Shown piece after piece: positions 8,101 to 15,207 of a stretch of DNA of 56,367 nucleotides. The DNA lies in NCBI RefSeq assembly GCF_024231755.1, contig NZ_JAAEQH010000233.1, positions 1 through 56,367 on the forward strand, written 5' to 3'. Below the pieces are notes generated by a model. That model saw only the letters and a program-made list of their open reading frames with translations, had not been told where the DNA came from and did not search any database. The position numbers and the translations under genes were made by a program. Within the stretch, counting starts at the first letter, position 1. Every line of letters starts with the position of its first letter. The stretch comes from Neptuniibacter sp. (GTDB taxonomy: Bacteria > Pseudomonadota > Gammaproteobacteria > Pseudomonadales > Balneatricaceae).

Positions 8101-8628
8101 TCACTCGTCGTCAAGGTCTTCTGACTGCAGGCGGTCTCTTACCTGTGCTACGTCAGCATCGTCCATTACCTTGATTGTCAGCTCCGGAAGCTCTTCACTG
8201 TACTCATCAAATTTATCAGCACCAGTAGCTATCCGGGCTGCCTTCTGAGTACTCACGGCTGCACTGGACGCAGAGTTTAACGCTCTCAATGCATTTGCGG
8301 CTTCGTGTGGATTAGTGGTGTCGAGAGACAATACAGCTTCAGTAATCTTCTCACGAATCAGTTTGTTCAGGACAATATCATCAACGATCATGCAAGCGGT
8401 CGCTTGTTGCAGTTTTTCGTCGTTACAGAGGTTGTTAATTCGTTGTTGTGCTTCTTTCACCAGTCGGTCCTTCATGTGACCCTTTGGGGCAGAGAAGCGT
8501 TTGCAGATACGTGAGATTGTACTGTAGGAAACACCTGTAGATGCTGCTATAGAGGCTCTTGTAGCGCCTACAGCTCGTAGTGCGAGTATCTCTTTAATCT
8601 GCGATATATTTGCGTGTTTGCCGGGCAT
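8101..8628 (-). CDS. HTH DNA-binding protein (small-terminase/regulator-like)
   Basis: A 175-aa protein. Residues ~8-45 form a homeodomain-like helix-turn-helix with a resolvase or terminase-small-subunit flavour (KEILALRAVGATRASIAAS, then VSYSTISRICKRF). An alanine-rich helical middle and a very acidic C-terminus (ending EDLDDE) follow. It could be a phage terminase small-subunit homologue or a replication/partition regulator; no large terminase is present, so a regulator is more likely. It is second or third in a leftward cassette, 8 nt after the 8637-9002 gene. Confidence 0.5.
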   Translation of the reverse strand: MPGKHANISQIKEILALRAVGATRASIAASTGVSYSTISRICKRFSAPKGHMKDRLVKEAQQRINNLCNDEKLQQATACMIVDDIVLNKLIREKITEAVLSLDTTNPHEAANALRALNSASSAAVSTQKAARIATGADKFDEYSEELPELTIKVMDDADVAQVRDRLQSEDLDDE

Positions 8629-8636
8629 AGCTCACC

Positions 8637-9002
8637 TCAGTGCAGCGTAGGCGGTGCTGGTGGCAATTTGTGAATTACGGAGTCCAGCCAGCTATCAATG
8701 CGGCTACGGCGATAAAAAATACGGCCTCGATAAGCTGTCGTATCAAGCTTACCCAATCGTCGGGCGTTTCCTCGTGAGCTTTGGATTTCTTCATTGCCTA
8801 TCATGTCCTCCATATCAGGATCTCGTTGCGCTCTTCGGTTTTCAAGTAAAAGGCTGTGCCAGTCCAGGTCATAACGACCTGTAGCCACTGCGCAGTACAT
8901 AGCCGCCTGAAAAGTTTCCATCCAGCACATCTCATGCACTTCGCTTGGCAAGAGCCTAGCGTTAAGCTCAGCTGCTTTTTCATCGTTTACCATGAACGTC
9001 AT
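8637..9002 (-). CDS. small excisionase-like DNA-binding protein
   Basis: A 121-aa protein of no firmly recognised family. The C-terminal part (RRLGKLDTTAYRGRIFYRRS, then RIDSWLDS) resembles the winged-helix pattern of AlpA/Xis-type excisionases, in which a lysine/arginine-rich strand precedes a DSWL helix. Its ATG overlaps the stop of the upstream gene (ATGA), so the two are coupled. A role in excision or control of the island is plausible but unproven. Confidence 0.45.
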   Translation of the reverse strand: MTFMVNDEKAAELNARLLPSEVHEMCWMETFQAAMYCAVATGRYDLDWHSLLLENRRAQRDPDMEDMIGNEEIQSSRGNARRLGKLDTTAYRGRIFYRRSRIDSWLDSVIHKLPPAPPTLH

Positions 9003-9412
9003 GATTTGCCTCCGGATTGCCCTACTAGCACTTTTTCAGTCAACTCGAAGTTACCTGTTAAGAACTTGCGCAGCTCTATCAGGGCTTCTTGCTCACTAGG
9101 CTCTTCAGCATCGATTTCAATTATGCGCTTCAAGAAGCTTTTCCAAACCTCGCGCTCTTCCCCCATTGGAGGACATAGAGCTTGGAGCCCAGCAGCAAAA
9201 ACAACTCTGTATATAGAGGCTTTAGGTTTGTTTAATGCTTCAGCTGTTAAAGCAATTAACTCTGCGGTCTGCTCATCAACATAGATAGCATTATTGACTG
9301 TCTTGCCTTCGGCCTTCTTTTTTGCGCGATAGCGACGTTGAGCCTCAGTCTTACTGACTTTCTCATCGTCACTTTTGCGAGGACGGCCCCGCCCTCTTTT
9401 TTGTGTATCCAT
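8999..9412 (-). CDS. small basic DNA-binding protein
   Basis: A 137-aa protein. The N-terminus is an AT-hook-like basic stretch (KRGRGRPRKSDDEKV), followed by a basic helix (EAQRRYRAKKKAEGK) and a ribbon-helix-helix-like segment (NNAIYVDEQTAELIALTAEA). The C-terminus is acidic. This composition suits an island transcriptional regulator or copy-control protein. It is the first gene of the leftward 9412-6788 cassette and overlaps the next gene by 4 nt. The family is not recognised. Confidence 0.45.
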   Translation of the reverse strand: MDTQKRGRGRPRKSDDEKVSKTEAQRRYRAKKKAEGKTVNNAIYVDEQTAELIALTAEALNKPKASIYRVVFAAGLQALCPPMGEEREVWKSFLKRIIEIDAEEPSEQEALIELRKFLTGNFELTEKVLVGQSGGKS

Positions 9413-9510
9413 ATGTAAACTCCTAGATATTAGGGAGCACTAATAATACCAAACAATACAATATTGATCTACCATGCAATTAATAATACACTGTCCTTAA
9501 TGTATACTTT

Positions 9511-9600
9511 TCGAGACACATTGAGAGCAGAAACAGAATGCCACCTACAGCTGTCTCATAAAGTGTCTCAAAATAAAATCTCTCAAAGCTTGGGCTTTTT
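9511..9600. promoter_or_regulatory. TGTCTCA repeats before the serine recombinase (res/operator candidate)
   Basis: TGTCTCA occurs at 9552-9558 and 9564-9570, and an inverted relative (CGAGACACA) at 9512-9520, all within 105 nt upstream of the recombinase start. Short repeated half-sites next to a resolvase gene are typical of resolvase-binding subsites or an autoregulated promoter. Seen as repeats; function inferred. Confidence 0.3.
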
Positions 9601-9615
9601 GACACACCGGAGATC

Positions 9616-10182
9616 ATGAACATGGCTGTTATAGGATACGCACGCGTAAGCTCAACAGGGCAGAAACTGGACGTACAACAGGACAAACTCAATCAAGCAG
9701 GCTGCGAACGTGTTTATGAAGAAAAACGCTCAGGGGCAAATACAGACCGCGCACAACTACTGTCAGCTCTAGACTATGTCCGCGAAGGCGATACGTTTGT
9801 CGTAACTAAACTCGACCGTTTGGCTCGTTCCATGAATGACCTATCCAACATTGCAGAAAGACTGAACAAACAGGGTGTGCATCTGCACATACTGGATCAA
9901 AACATTGATACATCCACCAGTGAAGGCCGTTTGATGTTTAACCTGCTGGGTTCATTTGCAGAGTTTGAGCGTGACATCCGTGCAGAGCGCCAGGCTGACG
10001 GTATAGCAAAAGCTAAAGAGAACGGAGTAAAATTCGGACGGTCTGCAAAGCTGTCTGAAGAGCAGAAAGTGGAGATTCGTGAACGTGCTGCAGAAGGTTC
10101 CATGAGTAAATCTGCGCTGGCTGCTGAGTACGGTATCGGACGTGCAACTCTGTACAGAGTACTCTCTGAAAAGCAGGCATAA
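9616..10182 (+). CDS. serine recombinase (resolvase/invertase family)
   Basis: A 188-aa protein, the normal size for a small resolvase/invertase. The N-terminal catalytic domain begins MAVIGYARVSSTGQ with the nucleophilic Ser12, continues with TKLDRLARSMNDL (the arginines of the active site) and FAEFERDI. The C-terminus (~145-185) is an HTH (SKSALAAEYGIGRATLYRVL). These enzymes cut and rejoin DNA via a phosphoserine bond. GGAG lies just before the ATG at 9616; ATG at 9622 is an alternative. It may resolve multimers of the island or drive an inversion; no invertible inverted repeats are obvious. Confidence 0.9.
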   Translation: MNMAVIGYARVSSTGQKLDVQQDKLNQAGCERVYEEKRSGANTDRAQLLSALDYVREGDTFVVTKLDRLARSMNDLSNIAERLNKQGVHLHILDQNIDTSTSEGRLMFNLLGSFAEFERDIRAERQADGIAKAKENGVKFGRSAKLSEEQKVEIRERAAEGSMSKSALAAEYGIGRATLYRVLSEKQA

Positions 10183-10214
10183 AAAAAGCGCCTATTTACA
10201 TAGACGCTTTCTTT
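10183..10214 (+). terminator. terminator after serine recombinase
   Basis: An AAAGCG-c-CTAT / ATAG-a-CGCTTT stem with a short loop starts right after the stop codon. It has A and T runs on either side, so it could also act on the other strand. Confidence 0.6.
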
Positions 10215-10302
10215 AAATTTTGAAGGTATGACATTTCCGCTCTAATTGCGTGGTGTGAGGGACCTTCTGTGCGTAAGTATATGTGAAGCCGCCCACGTTA
10301 GT

Positions 10303-10320
10303 ATTAGACTTTAGTCTAAT
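10303..10320. repeat. perfect dyad ATTAGACT-TT-AGTCTAAT
   Basis: Perfect 8-bp arms with a 2-nt centre lie at the 3' end of the nuclease-like gene (which ends at 10322), so the dyad could be a transcript-end hairpin for it or an operator. No T run follows on the minus strand. Confidence 0.45.
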
Positions 10321-10321
10321 G

Positions 10322-10765
10322 CTATATAATTTTCAGGCCTTGCCTGGCCCACTTAACACTTGGGTCAGGCCCCTCTTTAGCATAAATACTACCCACAAGA
10401 TTGAAATACTGACCACGACCAACCTGCCTATTTTTCCTTATAGGCACAATGATTGGTGCAACTCCTTTGACTTCATAAGTAAGTACGACAACCGAATCTA
10501 CTTGATGCACATTTGCTGACCTAAACACTGACTTGGGCGTGGCAAGAATTTCTGGCAGCCTCTGAATCAGAGAAGCCTTGATACCATGATCAAAATGGGC
10601 TTTCCCAATAACCTTAGCTTGTATAGCTATATCCAGTGCAGGAAATCCAGCATGGGTAACTAAATACTCAGGAGTAGGCCCTAACTGCAATACCCTTTCG
10701 TGCTGCGGATTTCCCAGAGCCTCGTCCTTGAGCAGAATACTAACGAGTGACGAATAATTATTCAC
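10322..10765 (-). CDS. BECR-fold nuclease-like protein (phage/toxin type)
   Basis: A 147-aa protein. The C-terminal half shows the strand pattern of phage barnase/EndoU/colicin E5-D/RelE-like nuclease domains: a strand with YEVKGVAPIIVPIRKN, then NLVGSIYAKE, then WARQGLKII at the very end. Such domains occur as toxins and in phage polyvalent proteins. No obvious antitoxin partner is adjacent; the integrase lies 62 nt upstream on the same strand. The assignment rests on pattern recall only and is moderate at best. Confidence 0.45.
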   Translation of the reverse strand: MNNYSSLVSILLKDEALGNPQHERVLQLGPTPEYLVTHAGFPALDIAIQAKVIGKAHFDHGIKASLIQRLPEILATPKSVFRSANVHQVDSVVVLTYEVKGVAPIIVPIRKNRQVGRGQYFNLVGSIYAKEGPDPSVKWARQGLKII

Positions 10766-10827
10766 AATCCAATCCTAGATTTTTCTGAACCAGCATTATA
10801 CACGATCCCCCATTCTAACCGCACACT

Positions 10828-12612
10828 TCAACACCTTACCCTCGCCTTTCGTCTCTTCTTCATGTACTTCTTCTTGAAACCATCAAAAGAGACGTGCGAC
10901 AAATCAAGTCCCTCATGAGTAACAGCATTGACGACATCAATCAGTTCTCGAGGCGGGAAAATCTTTTTGCCTTTAAAAGGGTAAGTTCGCCTTGCCACAC
11001 CACCTGTACTATGCCCTGTCACCCATGAATAGCTGCTTTCAGGTATTTTTCTGACCTCAAACTCTTCAACAATATTATTTCGAAAAGAATGGAACACTAC
11101 CTCGTTCTTATCGACATTTTCACCAGGTACGATACCCGCCCTGACTTTAAACGTCCGATTAAACCACTTGCTAAAAGCATGGCTCCACTTACCTTCACTG
11201 AGTTTCAGATCAAACAGCATTTTTCGGCGGGCTTCACATCGCATTTGCGCATACTCTACAAGGCCAAAATCGATAAGCCTCTTATGGATCGGAAAAACCC
11301 TAACACTACTTTTATTCTTCTTAATAGGCTTTCCATCCTCATCGAACTCAACCATGTCAAAACACCAGACATTATCAATTTCCACAATATGCTCTGGTTT
11401 CAAGCTACAAATCTCTTCTGCTCTAGCACCGGAGAAAAGAGCAATCAGCGGTATCCAGAAGCTCCCTTCATGCAGATCTTCATTACCATGTTTCTTACCT
11501 ATAGCGGTTCCATCGAAACGATAGACATAACTGTCAAATAGCTGCTGCAGTTCCTCAAGATTCCAGCTTCTTCGGTTTGAAGTTTCTTGCGCGGAATTAA
11601 TTTCGAAATCTTCGATCACACCCGCATAATTTCGCTCAATACGGTTACGGTTAGCAGCCCAACGAAAAAACGTTCTAACAGAGTTGAAGTGGTTATTTGT
11701 AGTTTGCAAGGCTCTGGCTGGCAGCCCTAACTCAAGCATTTCTGCCCCTGTTTTTCCAACAGCAATGCCCTGTTCTTTGGGCAATTGAGCACTTTTCTCA
11801 ACAGCGTCATCCAACATTGCTGTTGTTAAGTCTCTAGCCAACGGATCTCCAAGAAGCTCAATAAAGAGCATCACCTGCCTCTTTTGTTCCTTCTTGCCTT
11901 TCTCCGTCTTTCTCTTAGTTCTCTTGAAGAAGGCTTCCGCTATAACTGATAGGCGCTCATTGTACCCTCCTCGCTCTAAAACACTCTGCTCTGCTTCAAC
12001 CATGCGCTGAAGAACGAGGCCTGGCAAGTCATCCCCAAGCTGTTTAGCATGATTAGCATGCTTTTGAGATTGATCTTCGATGATACTGATAAGCTCCGCA
12101 GCACGTTCAGCCCTTTTTAACGCCTTTTCTTCAATGGCATCAATCTCAGTTCCAGCAACATCACCAAGCTTTGCCAACCGCCTTAGCACGTCAGCCTGCT
12201 TACTTGCTACGTTAAGCCTACTCTTGGCCTCATCTTCTAACTCTTGGGCATATTCTTTTTTAGAATCCGCAAGACGCTCAGCAGTCTGCAATTCATTCAT
12301 CTGAGCACGCACTGTCTCTGCTGTACTTACTGAGAAGTCTTCAGTCAATTGACTGCGAATCTCTACTGCCTTTTGCAAAAATTTATTGTGTTGTCTCTTT
12401 TGATCGCCCATCGACTTCAACAGCTCCAGCAAACAGTCCATCTCAAAGAGGAACCACCTTACCCGGAAGGCCGCTTCACGTCGATTTTTTGTTCGCAGAG
12501 ATACTCGTATATCTCGTGGCAGAAATCCTATTCGAACCCTACTTTCGGTATCGAAGACATACCGAGCATAGTATGTCCCATACTTATCTTTATATCCGTT
12601 TGGAAATGGCAT
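10828..12612 (-). CDS. tyrosine integrase of the ssrA island
   Basis: The frame is open from 12690 (620 aa), but the internal start at 12612 (594 aa, MPFPNGYKDKYGTYYARYV) is preferred because it begins with the N-terminal DNA-binding domain typical of large integrases (DUF6538-like). Catalytic residues are visible: Arg in LFSGARAEEICSL, HSFR, GHSTG and the Tyr of RRTYPF. A long charged coiled-coil-like segment occupies the middle. Tyrosine recombinases recombine attP with a short core, here the tmRNA tail. The gene sits directly inside attR (12725-12741) and is transcribed into the island, the usual layout. No strong ribosome site precedes either start. Confidence 0.92.
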   Translation of the reverse strand: MPFPNGYKDKYGTYYARYVFDTESRVRIGFLPRDIRVSLRTKNRREAAFRVRWFLFEMDCLLELLKSMGDQKRQHNKFLQKAVEIRSQLTEDFSVSTAETVRAQMNELQTAERLADSKKEYAQELEDEAKSRLNVASKQADVLRRLAKLGDVAGTEIDAIEEKALKRAERAAELISIIEDQSQKHANHAKQLGDDLPGLVLQRMVEAEQSVLERGGYNERLSVIAEAFFKRTKRKTEKGKKEQKRQVMLFIELLGDPLARDLTTAMLDDAVEKSAQLPKEQGIAVGKTGAEMLELGLPARALQTTNNHFNSVRTFFRWAANRNRIERNYAGVIEDFEINSAQETSNRRSWNLEELQQLFDSYVYRFDGTAIGKKHGNEDLHEGSFWIPLIALFSGARAEEICSLKPEHIVEIDNVWCFDMVEFDEDGKPIKKNKSSVRVFPIHKRLIDFGLVEYAQMRCEARRKMLFDLKLSEGKWSHAFSKWFNRTFKVRAGIVPGENVDKNEVVFHSFRNNIVEEFEVRKIPESSYSWVTGHSTGGVARRTYPFKGKKIFPPRELIDVVNAVTHEGLDLSHVSFDGFKKKYMKKRRKARVRC

Positions 12613-12724
12613 TTTTTTTACACTCTGGACACGATTAGTGTCAGACCTGAGTGTCAGACCCCAACAGCTTATAATCCTTATAACTCCCAAATAATCAATA
12701 AGTTAAAAGAAATACAACCAGCAA

Positions 12725-12741
12725 CCCCGCCATCTCCACCA
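12725..12741 (+). other. attR core (repeat of tmRNA 3' end)
   Basis: CCCCGCCATCTCCACCA matches 124-140 perfectly and marks the right end of the island. The bases before it (AA) differ from the tmRNA, so the identical core is 17 bp. Confidence 0.8.
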
Positions 12742-12753
12742 AATTCATAAAAC

Positions 12754-12786
12754 AGCCCTGCTAGCATCGCTAGCGGGGCTTTTTTA
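12754..12786 (+). terminator. terminator behind attR
   Basis: A 12-bp stem (AGCCCTGCTAGC with GCTAGCGGGGCT, one G-T pair) has an ATC loop and a run of six T. It probably is the original ssrA terminator displaced by the island. Confidence 0.8.
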
Positions 12787-12813
12787 TGGATTTTGTTTGG
12801 CTGTGTTGAGAGC

Positions 12814-12880
12814 ACCCGCGTAGCGGGTTCGAGCCGAGCCAGCTTTGCTGGTGAGACAACGTTGCAACAGAGTTGCAACG
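12814..12880. repeat. cluster of three perfect tri-loop hairpins
   Basis: ACCCGC-GTA-GCGGGT (12814-12828), CCAGC-TTT-GCTGG (12839-12851) and CGTTGCAAC-AGA-GTTGCAACG (12860-12880) follow each other. The stretch CGGGTTCGAGCC at about 12824 also looks like a decayed tmRNA T-arm. It could be a mobile palindromic element, recombination site or structured RNA. Confidence 0.5.
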
Positions 12881-12911
12881 GCCCGAAGGGTGAGGCCATA
12901 AGCCGAATACG

Positions 12912-12973
12912 CCCGCCATCGGCCTAACGGCAGCACACTTCGCTACTAGTGGTGAGAACGCCTTCGGCTGCTA
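12912..12973. repeat. 62-bp direct repeat, copy 1
   Basis: It matches 15110-15171 over 62 bp with four mismatches and no gaps. It opens with CCCGCCATC, the same nine bases as in the tmRNA tail, then diverges (GGCCTAAC). It flanks the defence-like gene pair with copy 2. Confidence 0.85.
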
Positions 12974-13026
12974 GCAACCAGAACAATCTCTCCAACCACA
13001 CTAGTGGGAAATGGGAGACTTGACCC

Positions 13027-13230
13027 CGTATTTGCTCAGCATGCAACCTTAACTATTTCCTCAATGACGAACACCACTTGGGCTGCATCTCTGAATACGT
13101 TCTGAATGATCTGTTCGATTCTTTACCTGAGTACGATTATTTAAACCAAGAAAACAGGTCAGCTTTTCTAGAACAATCTAAATCTATTGTTAACCGCATC
13201 AACGTCCATTTGAGCAGCCCAACAGATTGA
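13027..13230 (+). pseudogene. C-terminal remnant of an unknown gene
   Basis: A frame of about 65 codons ends at TGA 13228-13230 and reads like real protein (SACNLNYFLNDEHHLGCISE, then VLNDLFDSLPEYDYLNQ). There is no ATG or GTG start before a stop at about 13020. It is probably the truncated end of a gene cut by insertion or deletion at the repeat boundary. The family is unknown. Confidence 0.35.
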
Positions 13231-13354
13231 GCATAGAGACTGGGGGGATGATTAGAAAAGTTTACGGGCGATGGATAAGCGACTAAAGAGAAATTGAAAA
13301 AAAACACGTTTTAGGCTAGATTTAACAAAAATAACGTAAAAACCTGAGTAGATA

Positions 13355-14536
13355 ATGATAAAAAAACTAACTTTCCGGAACTTCTACTCATTTTATGAGA
13401 AAACGGAAATTGACTTCTCAGTGAATAAGAAGCCCGCTCTCACATATTTTGATACAGAAATCGGAGAACATAGATTAAATAAAGCTCTAGCTGTGATTGG
13501 ACCAAACGGTTCTGGCAAGACTCAATTATTGAGACCCTTGGTATTTTTACATTGGTTTATGAGTTCATCTTTTGACAGACTAAAAGCTGATGAAACGATA
13601 CCATTCAGTCCTCATATGCTGCATGCCGAAGAGCCCAGCTCTATAGAATATGAATTTTTACTCAATGGTAAAGAGTATAAGTATTCCCTTGAGTTAACAG
13701 AAGAACATGTCATCTCCGAAGCACTATTTGAGAAAACAAGCCGTGCATTTAGTTATATTTTCAAAAGAGAAAGAACTGGCGACACCTACACTTATAAATA
13801 CAAAAATTTCTCTTTTACAAATAAATTAGCAGATAACCTTAAAGCCAACTGTTCCATTATTTCTGCGGCATTGGTTTACAAAGCAGAAAGTGTTGATTTC
13901 TTATTTCAATTTTTGAACTCGCTAGGTTCAAATGTGCGTCATTATGGAAGGAATGATTACCATGATGCGGACTTAATTGATTGCGGCAGTTTCTACAATG
14001 AGTACCCCTCCACATTTGAGTACGCTACTCGAATTCTCAAAGATATGGATCTTGGAATCGATGATATTGAGTTAAAAGAGATTCAGCAAATGAACGATTC
14101 CGGGGAAGAGGAAACTGTCTTCTACCCGTTTGTGCATCACACAACAGGGAAACTAGGTTTTGCTCTTCCTATGCTCAACGAGTCTAGCGGAACAAAATCA
14201 GCCTTTGTTTTATTAAGGACCCTTTTGCCTGTCTTGGAGGACGGAGGTATAGCCGTTGTTGATGAAATAGACAATGATCTACACCCTCATATGCTTCCAT
14301 TTCTTTTAGATCTCTTTAAATTTGAGCATACGAATCCGCATAATGCTCAAATAATCTTTACTTGCCATACACCTGAAGCTCTCAACCTTTTAAAGAAACA
14401 TCAAATTTATTTGGTAGAGAAAATTAATTTGGAGAGTGAAGCCTGGAGAGCTGACGAAATAGAAGGACTGAGACCTGACGATAACCTGTATGCAAAATAC
14501 AATGCTGGCGCCCTTGATGCCGTTCCTAACATATAA
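13355..14536 (+). CDS. ABC/AAA-type ATPase, AbiLi/RloA-like defence component
   Basis: A 393-aa protein. Walker A is GPNGSGKT (49-56), a signature-like segment is LNESSGTKSAF, Walker B with catalytic Glu is GIAVVDEIDNDLHP, and the H-loop is FTCHTPEAL. This is the OLD/AbiEii-type SMC-like ATPase architecture (AAA_15/21) without a TOPRIM. It is followed 11 nt later by a RloB-like gene, and such pairs are known as AbiLi/AbiLii or RloA/RloB in abortive-infection loci and with some retrons. No reverse transcriptase or HNH gene is present. Codon use is AT-rich compared with the core genes. The defence role is inferred from the pair. Confidence 0.75.
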   Translation: MIKKLTFRNFYSFYEKTEIDFSVNKKPALTYFDTEIGEHRLNKALAVIGPNGSGKTQLLRPLVFLHWFMSSSFDRLKADETIPFSPHMLHAEEPSSIEYEFLLNGKEYKYSLELTEEHVISEALFEKTSRAFSYIFKRERTGDTYTYKYKNFSFTNKLADNLKANCSIISAALVYKAESVDFLFQFLNSLGSNVRHYGRNDYHDADLIDCGSFYNEYPSTFEYATRILKDMDLGIDDIELKEIQQMNDSGEEETVFYPFVHHTTGKLGFALPMLNESSGTKSAFVLLRTLLPVLEDGGIAVVDEIDNDLHPHMLPFLLDLFKFEHTNPHNAQIIFTCHTPEALNLLKKHQIYLVEKINLESEAWRADEIEGLRPDDNLYAKYNAGALDAVPNI

Positions 14537-14547
14537 GGTGCTAGTTA

Positions 14548-15042
14548 ATGGCAAAAAGAAAACATCATAAGAATAAAACAGCATTACTCATAGTTGGAGA
14601 AGGGCCGATTGATAAAGCCTTCCTGCAACATATACATAACACAGTAAATTCAAGAACAGGCAATAAAGTTAAAGTGGCTGCGGCAGATGGAGGCTCACCC
14701 AAAGATGTCATCATAACTGCAGCTAAATACCAACACGCAAGTTACGACAAAAAGTTTGTTCTGATTGATGAAGATATTCCAATTTCACAGGAAGAATTAG
14801 ATTTGGCCGAAGAACTTGGCGTAACAATTTTTATCTCCTCCCCTGTATGCCTTGAAGGCATGCTCCTCGAAGTTCTGGGGCAAAAAGCACCTTCAACAAA
14901 TAAGGAGTGTAAAAGCAAACTACACCCACAACTTAATGGTCAACCTACTTGTAGAGAGAGCTACCAACAGTTATTCGGCAAAGAAGTTCTTACCGATTCA
15001 CAACACGCAACCATTCAATCCTTGCTGCAGGTTTTCTCTTAA
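14548..15042 (+). CDS. RloB/AbiLii-like protein
   Basis: A 164-aa protein with a lysine-rich start (MAKRKHHKNKT), then LIVGEGPIDKAFL (RloB motif, usually EGxxTE), FVLIDEDIP (acidic metal-binding strand) and SSPVCLEGMLLEVLG (in place of the usual FExWLLLHF). RloB proteins have a TOPRIM-like fold and are thought to be the effector nuclease of the AbiL pair. It is shorter than the usual ~200 aa. It is co-transcribed with the ATPase upstream; the stop is near 15042, just before copy 2 of the 62-bp repeat. Confidence 0.65.
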   Translation: MAKRKHHKNKTALLIVGEGPIDKAFLQHIHNTVNSRTGNKVKVAAADGGSPKDVIITAAKYQHASYDKKFVLIDEDIPISQEELDLAEELGVTIFISSPVCLEGMLLEVLGQKAPSTNKECKSKLHPQLNGQPTCRESYQQLFGKEVLTDSQHATIQSLLQVFS

Positions 15043-15100
15043 TTAGGCACCATAATCTCATTAATAAACGTAACCAATTAATTTAATGAAGATTTCTCAA

Positions 15101-15118
15101 GGTTCGACCCCCGCCATC
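15101..15118. other. second perfect tmRNA-tail copy (att-like)
   Basis: GGTTCGACCCCCGCCATC is identical to tmRNA positions 116-133. It is the longest perfect match to the ssrA end outside ssrA and merges into copy 2 of the 62-bp repeat. Confidence 0.65.
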
Positions 15119-15171
15119 GGCCTAACAGCAGCACGCTTCGCTACGAGTGGAGAGAACGCCTTCGGCTGCTA
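15110..15171. repeat. 62-bp direct repeat, copy 2
   Basis: 58 of 62 positions match 12912-12973. Both copies are followed by AGACTTGACC after a variable spacer (about 40 nt for copy 1, about 12 nt for copy 2). Confidence 0.85.
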
Positions 15172-15207
15172 AGAAAAAATGAAAGACTTGACCTTGTGAT
15201 TGCAAAG

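Larger units (their letters stand above)
124..12741. mobile_element. ~12.6-kb genomic island integrated in ssrA
   Basis: It is bounded by identical 17-bp direct repeats of the tmRNA tail. Inside are a large tyrosine integrase at the right end, a serine recombinase, an HUH-like Rep, small HTH or basic DNA-binding proteins, a BECR-like nuclease candidate, an SRAP protein, and the YcaO/Calx-beta/methyltransferase operon as cargo. No capsid, tail or large terminase genes are visible, so this is an integrative island or satellite-like element and not a full prophage. The repeat, integrase and gene content are seen; mobility is inferred. Confidence 0.8.
12912..15171. mobile_element. repeat-flanked defence segment, possible second ssrA insertion
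   Basis: A 2.3-kb unit bounded by the 62-bp direct repeats. It holds a decayed ORF end (13027-13230), an ABC-type ATPase and a RloB-like protein. Copy 2 is preceded by GGTTCGAC, giving an 18-bp identity to the tmRNA 3' end at 15101-15118. No integrase lies inside, so mobility would need a helper or was lost. Confidence 0.5.

Noticed and set aside
8101..8628. Proof of a prophage (small terminase)
   Set aside because: No large terminase, portal or capsid gene is in the window; an HTH regulator is as likely.
13355..15042. A retron or Septu system
   Set aside because: No reverse transcriptase or msr/msd-like RNA next to it, and the second gene has no HNH motif.
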